NCBI GenBank assembly: GCA_963555705.1
Contig: OY743180.1
Coordinates: 35,248,129 to 35,312,128, forward strand
Reading direction: 5' to 3'
DNA: 64,000 nucleotides
DNA from: Ligustrum vulgare
Taxonomy: Eukaryota; Streptophyta; Magnoliopsida; Lamiales; Oleaceae
A program made the position numbers and the translations under genes. Positions 15,871-22,708 of the stretch are shown one piece after another (the stretch's first letter is position 1; every line of letters starts with the position of its first letter). Under the pieces are notes generated by a model that was not told where the DNA came from, made no database searches, and was given only the letters and a program-made list of their open reading frames with translations.

Positions 15871-15875
15871 AAGGT
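15871..15875. other. Target-site duplication AAGGT, left of copy 1
   Basis: AAGGT lies directly before the first LTR base and again at 26029-26033 directly after the last LTR base. Uninterrupted satellite units (about 41325, 48436) read CCCAAGGTCCTTCCCC, so this is a clean 5-bp duplication. Confidence 0.93.
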
Positions 15876-15876
15876 T

Positions 15877-15939
15877 ATAGCGACCCAGAATTTTATGCAA
15901 TAAATAATTATTTTAATATTTAGAAAATTGAGTCGCTAT
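15877..15939 (+). other. LTR-start stem: ATAGCGAC ... GTCGCTAT
   Basis: Perfect 8-bp inverted repeat (15877-15884 with 15932-15939) enclosing an AT-rich loop. The same arrangement is found at 28854-28911 (copy 2), 34874-34931 and, reversed, 58537-58594 (copy 3), although loop sequences differ. Confidence 0.6.
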
Positions 15940-16470
15940 TGTTTTGAAATTAATGCCGCGACGGATTCGTCTAGCCAAGTCAAGAAATATCGAATTTGTT
16001 CGATTTTAAATTAAATTCCGAATTTCTATAATTATATTATTTTAATTAAAGTATCATTTTCAAAATCATTTTAATTCCAATATTCCTTATTAAATTATTT
16101 TAAGTCCAAAATATGTAATTCAATTTTTATCTCAAAATTCATCCATTCTCAGATTTATTTTCAGTCCAAAATATATCTGTTTTAAATACATTTCTTAATC
16201 AAAGTTAGTCTAATTTTTAGTTGATTACTTCCCACATTTTGCATTCCTCTTTATTCTCCTTTCCACCTCATTTCCAACCTATATCCACCATCAAAGCAAA
16301 CACCATCATTCTCATCATCCTCAGCATCGCCGAAAGCCATTTCCAGTCCCTACTGCCAAGTTGAAACCTTCCATGTGCAGTTTCCCCTTTCCAGCTCCAT
16401 TCTCATATTCCAACCATTCTTTCCAGCAAAGTTATAGCCTCCACTTTGATCACCAACTCCACCTATTTCA

Positions 16471-17103
16471 ATGTTCAACATCACCACCAAATTCATTTCG
16501 GAACCATTCGACAACCACTCAAATCCACCAATCTACCGCCTATCACCATACACTGCCCTCTACCATCGTCACCATCGCCGCTCAATCAAACCACCACCAA
16601 GTTGCATCACAGCTGATCATTTACAACCAGCAGACGATATCACTCCCTCTGATCACCACTACTCAATTTTAAATCACCAAAACCAACCACTGCTAAATTT
16701 CATCAAGCAGCCATTCAATACATTCACCACCACCGAATCAAGCAGCAACCATCATCCACCAACGCTGCTATTTTCAATACCAATCCGCCCCTTTCACCAT
16801 CAGTTCGCCGACCATCAACTAGCTGCCAAACACTGCAGCCGCCGCTTGCAGCCCCAAGTCAACACCCAATGCCATCGCTACCTTCTTCACCATTTCAACC
16901 GCCACCAACTCAGCACCCTCATCACCCATTTTCGAATCAGCCACCTCGAACCCAAAATCAACCCAAACCCAAGAATAAGCCAAACAAAGTACTTACCTCA
17001 CCTCAGACCACCATTGGACAGATTTTGGCCGAAAAGCACAAATCCGATTTCGATTTCCAGCTTTGATTTGGTTTCGGTTTCACACAATAAACCACCCAAA
17101 TAA
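16471..17103 (+). other. Open frame of 210 codons in the C-rich part of the copy 1 LTR (doubtful gene)
   Basis: ATG-initiated frame inside a C-rich, G-poor stretch (about 16230-17220). The product would be rich in His, Pro, Ser and Asn, with no domain I recognise. Overlapping open frames exist in the other phases, as expected where base composition excludes stop codons. The 3' LTR copy at 23304-23936 gives the same protein, because the LTRs are nearly identical. The stretch resembles an untranslated leader in composition. I think it is probably not a gene. Confidence 0.15.
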
Positions 17104-17254
17104 CTTCCTTCAACCACCCCACTGCTACCCTGGCAGCCGCCGCTTGACCACGGCGTTTCACCGGCAAATCGCCGGCAGTACCTCCGCCGGACCCAAACTC
17201 TGCGTTTTTCTCTCGGACTGATTCAGAGAGTATATGAGAGAGAGAGAGGGTAAA

Positions 17255-17275
17255 GATATGATATATTATAAAATC
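17255..17275 (+). promoter_or_regulatory. Possible TATA region of the copy 1 LTR
   Basis: An AT run, GATATATTATAAAATC, follows a GA microsatellite (17234-17249). It is the best TATA-like candidate in this LTR, but the LTR is AT-rich throughout. Duplicate at +6833 in the 3' LTR. Confidence 0.25.
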
Positions 17276-17430
17276 TGATTTATTTTAATACTTTCGGAAA
17301 TTGCTTTTTGGTCCTTGAAGTTTTAAAGATTTCAAATCAGCCCCTCAAGTTTTGAAATGTTTTAATCCAGCCCTTTTAGCTTCAAACTTATCATTTCAGT
17401 CCCTGCTGATTTTATTAATTTGATTTTAAG

Positions 17431-17607
17431 CTCAACTTTCAAAAGTATTCATTTTAATCTCTCAACTTTCAAAATATCTATTTTAGTCCCTCAACTATCA
17501 AAAGTATTCATTTTAATCCCTCAACTTTCAAAATATCTATTTTAGTCCCTGAACTTTCAAAAGTATTCATTTTAGTCCCTCAACTTTCAAAACATCAATT
17601 TTAGTCC
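17431..17607 (+). repeat. Minisatellite in LTR, CTCAACTTTCAAAA-type, ~30 bp units
   Basis: About six units alternate AGTATTCATTTTAAT and ATATCTATTTTAGTCC after CTCAACTTTCAAA. Copy at 24264-24440 in the 3' LTR. Related single motifs begin upstream at about 17310. Confidence 0.85.
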
Positions 17608-18067
17608 TCAAATTATAATTTATCATTTTGAACTATATATTCGATAGACTAAAGTGACTTATTGGCTAAGACGAAGCGTACGGAGAATTTAAAGAAATTG
17701 AAGTCATTCCCGCTCAACTTTGCACTCGTCGGATTTGAGGTAGACTCGCACTTATTAATTGATTTAAATTATGATTTCATATGAATGTCATGTGACTTGT
17801 GAAAGTCAATTTTTAAGAAAAGCAAGTATGTTGTTATGAAAGGTAAATATACCTTATGTTGTTATGAAAAGTAAGTATGTTTTTATGAAAAGAAAATATA
17901 CTTTATGTTTTTACGAGAAAAGTAAGTATACCCTATGCTTCACGAAAATGTTTTTTTTTGGATCATTGCTATGAAATCAATCTACCAAGATTGTTTTGGG
18001 TCCCATATGATAAGTTATGATATGTTAAGGGGACCGGAGTTTTAGTAGCGCTACACATAAGAATTCT

Positions 18068-18370
18068 TGCCACGAAGTTCGGTAACATTCTTGTGTCTCC
18101 TATGTTTATGAGGATTTGCCACGAAGTTCGGTAAAATTCCTGTGTTTCCATATGTTTATGAGGATTTACCACCTAAGTTCGGTAAAATTCCTGTCGCATA
18201 TGTTTATGAGGATTTCGATCCTATCTTATGTTATGATGCAATTGATCCCTATGAATTTCAAAAATTATGCTTGGTATACTTACTGTGATTTTACTGTTAT
18301 TATGATTTTACTGCATAAGAATTCTTGCCACCTAAGTTCGGTAAAGTTCTTGTATGTTTATGAGGATTTA
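18068..18370 (+). repeat. Four degenerate ~48-bp repeats in LTR (AAGTTCGGTAAAATTC)
   Basis: GCCAC(G/CT)AAGTTCGGTAA followed by ATGTTTATGAGGATTT occurs four times. Copies 2 and 3 have a single corresponding unit (about 30320-30370; 57100-57150, reversed). Copy in the 3' LTR at 24901-25203. Confidence 0.8.
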
Positions 18371-18439
18371 AATCCTATCTTATGTTATGCTTTCAAAAGA
18401 AATTATGCTTGGCATAATTAAAATGTTTTTATAAGTATA

Positions 18440-18655
18440 TGGTTTTCAAAGAGATGTTTTCAAAGAGATGTTTTCAAAGAGTTGTTTTCAAAGAGCTGTT
18501 TTCAAAGAGATGTTTTCAAAGAGATGTTTTCAAAGAGCTGTTTTCAAAGAGCTATTTTCAAAAGAGCTGTTTTCAAAGAGCTGTTTTCAAAGAACTATTT
18601 TCAAAGAGATGTTTTCAAAGAGCTGTTTTCAAAGAGCTATTTTCAAAGAGCATAT
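18440..18655 (+). repeat. 14-bp minisatellite GTTTTCAAAGAGMT, ~15 units
   Basis: Fifteen units of TTTTCAAAGAG plus a variable dinucleotide. One unit is 15 bp (extra A). Because 14 is not a multiple of three and the unit lacks stops, all three forward frames are open here, giving repetitive pseudo-proteins. Copy in the 3' LTR at 25273-25488. Confidence 0.93.
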
Positions 18656-19198
18656 GATTTGCAAAATATGTCCCGTGCTGTAATGCACAATATGAGTTTT
18701 ATCAAGAGCCGTTTTATAAAGAAGCTCTATCAATGCCCGTTTTATAAAGAGCCGGGATTTATGTGTTTAATCATCTTATAAATTAAATTAATATGCGATG
18801 AGTCTACTGAGTATTTCCCCCATGAAATACTCACCCTACTTTTTAACAGTTTTGCAGATTTCGGAGACGGTGGCGAGCGATGAATGATGGTGGCAATAAT
18901 CGTTAAACGGTTGAAAGTTTGACGTTAATGATTTCCGTATTTTTCCAAACAATCGAATAATTTAGAGAAGTTCATTTATTTGAGAAATTATGACATTGTC
19001 AATTTCTTTATAAAATTAATGGTTCGATTTACTATTTCAAATGGTTTCATAAATGTTTCAATTTTATCGGCCATTACAGTTTATTTAATGTTGCCAAAAA
19101 TGAATTTCAATTATTTCTTCCACAAAAATATTATTCGAAAAATTTAGACAGAAAATGACGTAGTGAATCGGGTATACGGAACTCGGGGCGCTACAAGT

Positions 19199-19210
19199 TG
19201 GTATCAGAGC
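19199..19210 (+). other. Primer-binding site, initiator-Met tRNA type
   Basis: TGGTATCAGAGC lies 3 bp after the LTR end. It is the standard complement of the plant tRNA-iMet 3' end used by many LTR retrotransposons. Confidence 0.9.
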
Positions 19211-20037
19211 TAGTCTGCGTTTCTGTAGACTGGAAAAATTTTCAAAAAGAATTTTCAAGAAATATTTTCCATTATAAAATTTTATTGATGAAGATTGCCA
19301 CTGCCATCATTCGTTCCACCAACTCCGAGGTAAAGAAGTTTATGATGTTTAAAGTTATTTCAGTATTTCGAATACTCATTTTACTGATTTATGAGAAAGA
19401 ATGAAGAGTATTTCGGATACTTATGATTTATGAGAAATAAGAATGTATTTCTTTGAAAATAATGATGTTGTTATGCTTTGTCATAACTTATATGCTTTAA
19501 TGTATGATTATGAAAAAAAAAAAAAAATTTTTAGAAAGAAAACGAGTGTTGAGCATAATGGGAATAATATGATTTTATTGAGAATTAAGTAATGGATATT
19601 ATGTTGAGTTAATTTATTATGCCTCTATGTTGAAGAGAAATTTATTATGAAGTTTGGCTTTGTGAATAAATTTTGGGAATATGATTTATGGCATATATTT
19701 ATAAGTATGAGTAACTTTTGAGCCAATTAAGGTATGGAAGGAAGTAATATTGTGATATTGAAAAATATGATTTGAAATTTCTATGTTGAGGAATTATGAA
19801 TTGAATTATGGGATATTTTGATGATATTGAAGTGTTGGAATCGTTTTCAATATTTTTAGATCGTTGTGATCAAATGTGGAGTTATTTATTATTGTGAGTT
19901 ATGAAGTATGCTTATGGTTTGGATAAGTCCAAATTACAAGGGAAACTCTGTCCAGAATGTTATCCTTTGGAATTAAGAGCATGATATGATAAGCATCCAC
20001 TAAAGGAATTAAGGTTAGACATGCAAGTACATTTATA
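19211..20037 (+). other. Copy 1 5' internal region, no gene seen
   Basis: AT-rich sequence with no recognisable gag. 19211-19512 has no counterpart in copies 2 and 3. From the A15 tract (19513-19527) onward the sequence is related to copies 2 and 3. The region beyond 19830 (TGTGATCAAATGTGGAG onward) is clearly shared. Confidence 0.6.
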
Positions 20038-20174
20038 TCACAAACGAGATTTGGTTGATGATAGCAGAGATTTTATTATTTTCTCATAAGGAGAACACAC
20101 AAGAGTCACACTGGAAAGGAAATACATGAAACACATGAAAGCATAAGAGAAAAACATGGAAAGATCCTCAGAAT

Positions 20175-20393
20175 GAGAGATGTGTTTCCGGAGTAGCCGT
20201 ATCCTACCACCTCTGATCTTTTGAGGATATAAAGAGAAAACCTTCAAAGAGGTGTGTTTCGAGAGTAAGAATACTCTGTAATCTACCACCTGGAATCTTC
20301 GAAGTACACACAAGATTTAAACATTAAGGAAATCCTAGTAAATGGAGGGGTGTCTCGAGAGTGAGAATACTCCGTACTCTACCCCCACCTATT
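20175..20393 (-). repeat. Three hairpin-forming repeats downstream of LOG (copy 1)
   Basis: Three imperfect repeats, each bounded by AGGTG-like and CACCT-like arms around a GAGTA...TACTC core. In gene sense they follow the LOG stop codon within 60-270 nt. The third is more degenerate. Counterparts lie at 32211-32428 and 61026-61248. Confidence 0.6.
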
Positions 20394-20445
20394 CTAAGAT
20401 TCAAAGAGTTAAGTTTACATTAACCGGACTCCATTTTCGCTTGAT

Positions 20446-21054
20446 TCACCTTCCTTGCGACCAATCTATCTTAACTCCTGCTGGATCTTGTATTGAGATA
20501 TATGACTGCAGCTTATCCAGTAGTTCATCAATAGTAGGAGCAGAAATAAGAAGCCTTCTGGAAAATGGAGAGATGAATCCCTGTTCCACAGCATAATCAA
20601 GAAAGGTTAACAAACCATCAAAGAAATTGTTAACATTCAGAAGCCCAATAGGCTTAGTATGGAGATCTAGTTGAGCCCACGAGGTAATGTTAAAGATTTC
20701 TTCTAAGGTACCAAAACCTCCGGGCAGGGCTATAAAGGCATCAGAACCATATAGCATACAAGTTATGCGTTCATGGATGGATAAGGTTTGAACTTCATGC
20801 CCTCGTGTTTTGCCTGCAACATCCACCAAAGGGACAGGTATGACACCGATTACTTTTGATTTCTCTGCAAGAGCAGATTGGGAAACACAACCCATTAGAC
20901 CACTGCTACCACCCCCATATACAAGAGTGATACCTTTTTCCCCCAGTTTCTTTCCAAGATCTACAGCCGCTTCTAGATAACCGAAGCCTTTCCCTACTTT
21001 TGATCCACAAAATACACAAATAGTTTTGATCTGTCGAAGTTTTGGTGCTTCCAT
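20446..21054 (-). CDS. LOG: LOG-type cytokinin riboside 5'-monophosphate phosphoribohydrolase, copy 1 (C-terminally shortened)
   Basis: 202 aa. Plant LOG enzymes release active cytokinin bases from nucleotide precursors in one cytosolic step. Visible motifs are CVFCGS (13-18), VYGGGSSGLMG (45-55), HER with the catalytic-type Arg96, and PGGFGTLEE (111-119), the PGGxGTxxE signature with Glu119. The frame has no introns, whereas plant LOG genes normally have several, so it is probably a processed copy. Residue 97 is Ile where plant LOGs usually have Lys. A GGA-to-TGA change after residue 202 removes 15 residues present in copies 2 and 3, outside the core. It runs antisense to the retrotransposon, 327 bp downstream of the cysteine-rich gene. 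Against copy 3 I count 3 replacement and 5 silent differences. LOG-family identity is secure. Activity is inferred. Confidence 0.85.
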   Translation of the reverse strand: MEAPKLRQIKTICVFCGSKVGKGFGYLEAAVDLGKKLGEKGITLVYGGGSSGLMGCVSQSALAEKSKVIGVIPVPLVDVAGKTRGHEVQTLSIHERITCMLYGSDAFIALPGGFGTLEEIFNITSWAQLDLHTKPIGLLNVNNFFDGLLTFLDYAVEQGFISPFSRRLLISAPTIDELLDKLQSYISIQDPAGVKIDWSQGR

Positions 21055-21128
21055 CTTTGATAGTAAAGAAGGGAAAACTTACGAAGAAGATGTGATTTTG
21101 GGATGCCTGAACTATGAAATATGTTTGG

Positions 21129-21137
21129 CTATTTAAA
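21129..21137 (-). promoter_or_regulatory. TATA-like box TTTAAATAG upstream of LOG, copy 1
   Basis: TTTAAATAG on the minus strand, about 75 bp before the LOG ATG. It is conserved at 33164-33172 and 60280-60288, and the same nonamer lies before the upstream gene. Confidence 0.55.
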
Positions 21138-21230
21138 GCCGGAAAAATTTACTGTTTTTGATTGATTCTGAAAAAGTAAAGATTCACTTTTTGACAAAAT
21201 CGGCCAACTTTTGACTATTTTATCAAAGAT

Positions 21231-21246
21231 ATCACCTTTCGGTGAT
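21231..21246 (-). other. ATCACC-GAAA-GGTGAT hairpin between the two genes (copy 1)
   Basis: In gene sense, a perfect 6-bp stem with a GAAA (GNRA) tetraloop, identical to 60172-60187. In copy 2 (about 33265-33280) one arm is changed and the stem is weakened. Confidence 0.55.
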
Positions 21247-21330
21247 TTATTTCCAGCTTTATCAAACCTCGAGAAAAGGAAAATATATTTATTTCCAGCT
21301 TTATCAAACCTCGAGAAAGGAAAATATATT
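21247..21330 (-). repeat. 41-bp tandem duplication between the genes, copy 1 only
   Basis: TTTATTTCCAGCTTTATCAA through GGAAAATATA is present twice in tandem with one length difference in an A run. Copies 2 and 3 have one unit. Confidence 0.85.
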
Positions 21331-21381
21331 TTATTTCCAAAACGCGTGAAAGAAAGCAGCAAATATTTTAAAAGATTTACC

Positions 21382-21933
21382 TTATATCATTGCTGAACTG
21401 CCAGAAGCCTCATTTTGTAAAACAGACTGGCAAACAGGATCTTTCGATATTATATTTTGGAGACTATAACGATTTTTGTCCTCGTTAAACTGAGTGTATA
21501 AGGAGAGAAGTTCACGTTGTACATAACCACTTGGGTGCGTCTCAAGAGTCAGCCGAATATCATCCAAAGACTCCTTACTCAGTCCACCCTTTATGAATTC
21601 GATTTTATCATCCCGATTAGTAGAAGAATATCCTACTGATTTGCAACGAGTATTACAGTTCCAACGAGCACATTTGTAGCAACCACCCAGTCTTTTTGCT
21701 CTTCGTTTCTTTGCAAACGTGCTTTTGCCTAAACCAGGCATGTGCTTTGGAAATGTTGATGGTAATTCACCAGATAGTCGAACCTTTGCTTCTATCAACC
21801 AGCGAACATCTTCTGGAATATCATGAGCCATTAGCAACCTCAATCTTTCGAGCCTTATTCTATAGATCTTTCTCAGATCATTCATAGGAAGACTGGAATA
21901 ATACTTGCGAATGTTAGAAAGGATGATATCCAT
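21382..21933 (-). CDS. Cysteine-rich basic protein resembling flexivirus nucleic-acid-binding protein, copy 1
   Basis: 183 aa from the ATG conserved in all three copies; an in-frame TTG 15 nt upstream is not used as the start. Residues 71-82 form a basic stretch (STFAKKRRAKRL), followed by four cysteines at 85, 88, 93 and 97, then NRD-x-KI-x-FI near 106-114. This order (basic patch, CxxC, further cysteines, hydrophobic-basic tail) resembles the 3'-terminal cysteine-rich proteins of carla-, allexi- and vitiviruses, which bind nucleic acid and can act as silencing suppressors or transcription regulators. The protein is longer than those of most viruses (about 90-140 aa), with an extra N-terminal helical part and C-terminal tail. 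Compared with copy 3 I count about 12 replacement and 15 silent codon differences. All cysteines are kept. The viral relationship is from recall of the motif pattern, not a search. Confidence 0.65.
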   Translation of the reverse strand: MDIILSNIRKYYSSLPMNDLRKIYRIRLERLRLLMAHDIPEDVRWLIEAKVRLSGELPSTFPKHMPGLGKSTFAKKRRAKRLGGCYKCARWNCNTRCKSVGYSSTNRDDKIEFIKGGLSKESLDDIRLTLETHPSGYVQRELLSLYTQFNEDKNRYSLQNIISKDPVCQSVLQNEASGSSAMI

Positions 21934-21965
21934 TGTTTGATGATTCAACCTCTTCCCAGCATGAA

Positions 21966-21974
21966 CTATTTAAA
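21966..21974 (-). promoter_or_regulatory. TATA-like box TTTAAATAG upstream of the cysteine-rich gene, copy 1
   Basis: Minus-strand TTTAAATAG lies about 32 bp before the ATG. It is conserved in position at 33978-33986 and 59472-59480. If used, the leader would be very short, so the start site may be just upstream of the ATG. Confidence 0.5.
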
Positions 21975-22695
21975 AGCGCAAGGATATGAATGAATCCGCA
22001 TGATGTTGTGTCCAGCAAGAAAGAGCAGGATTATTTTAATGGAAAAGAGGGAACAAGAGTTTATGCGCCGTTTACTTTATCGATAAAGGAGATTTGATTG
22101 GAGATTTGGAATATTTTCTTGGATTATGGGTACTGATATTTTGTTGTAATAATAATAATCATGGTATAGTGTGATAATACGTGGAAAGTAAAATGAGTAC
22201 CGTATTGAATCAGAATTCATACGTATATACAAGTGAAAGAAATACTTTGCAGGAAATGTGATGATAATTAAGTAAAGAATCTTAGTTTGGGAGATATTTG
22301 TTTAATGAATTTTTGGGTTACAAATATTGGAATGATAAGTTGATGATATTATGTTGATATGTTATTGGGTATATTACGTAGAGAGAATATTCAGGTAATT
22401 CTTTGATTATTTTGAGAATATTCGATGATAAGAAGAAAGGAAAAATTATTATGATATGATATGTCAGTAAAGATTTGTTGAAATTTTAGAGATATATACG
22501 AATATTTGAGGTCACATGATACGATAATAAGTGACAAGTTACATGAATACTACAAGATATGATGAAATTTTTACATACGATTGGGAATTGTTTTGATTAT
22601 TTTGAGAATATTCGATGATAAGAAGAAGAGATTCTGATTAAGTATTCAGAAATTATAAGATTAAGTAAGTTTAATTTCGAGGACGAAATTATTTT
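21975..22695. other. Copy 1 3' internal region, no gene seen
   Basis: AT-rich sequence related to 33987-34858 and 58610-59471, with indels. A 36-bp direct repeat (TTTGATTATTTTGAGAATAT onward) occurs at 22402-22437 and 22592-22627 only in this copy. It replaces a stretch present in copies 2 and 3. Confidence 0.6.
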
Positions 22696-22707
22696 AAGGG
22701 GGTAAGA
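22696..22707 (+). other. Polypurine tract, copy 1
   Basis: AAGGGGGTAAGA abuts the 3' LTR after the conserved TTTCGAGGACGAAATTATTT context. The same tract is at 34859-34869 and reversed at 58599-58609. Confidence 0.88.
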
Positions 22708-22708
22708 T

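Larger units (their letters stand above)
1..15875. repeat. Satellite array, left block (dimeric 843-bp unit and variants)
   Basis: Head-to-tail repeats with the same landmark recurring at 17, 860, 1703, 2546, 3389, 4208, 5051, 5870, 6794, 7637, about 8480, 9324, about 10167, 11091, 11937, 12780, 13623, 14466 and 15309. Spacing is usually 843 bp, with 819-bp units (3389 to 4208, 5051 to 5870) and 924-bp units (5870 to 6794, about 10167 to 11091). Each unit holds two related halves that both start at ATAAAAGTTA: A (110-471) and B (472-952). The last unit keeps the full-length A half up to the retrotransposon at 15876. Short frames recur in every unit, but they begin at TTG or follow the repeat, so I regard this block as non-coding. 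Confidence 0.97.
15876..19195 (+). repeat. 5' LTR of copy 1 (3320 bp)
   Basis: Starts TATAGCGACC and ends GGGCGCTACA. Its first ~150 bp are clearly related to the LTRs of copies 2 and 3, as is the block around 18035-18290 (ACCGGAGTTTTAGTAGCGCT onward). The rest is unrelated or rearranged. Both LTRs of this copy start TA rather than the usual TG. Confidence 0.93.

Noticed and set aside
19198..19404. Possible gag remnant after the copy 1 PBS
   Set aside because: 68 codons with no gag or zinc-knuckle motif, and unrelated to the other copies.
20038..20313. ~90-codon frame downstream of LOG in the same direction (also 32074-32346 and 61106-61309)
   Set aside because: It starts at TTG, overlaps the hairpin repeats, and is cut short in copy 3. 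Conservation is better explained by the hairpins.
20342..20596. Frames on the opposite strand of LOG (also 32332-32631 and 60821-61120)
   Set aside because: Shadows of the LOG coding sequence. The LOG frame carries the recognisable motifs.
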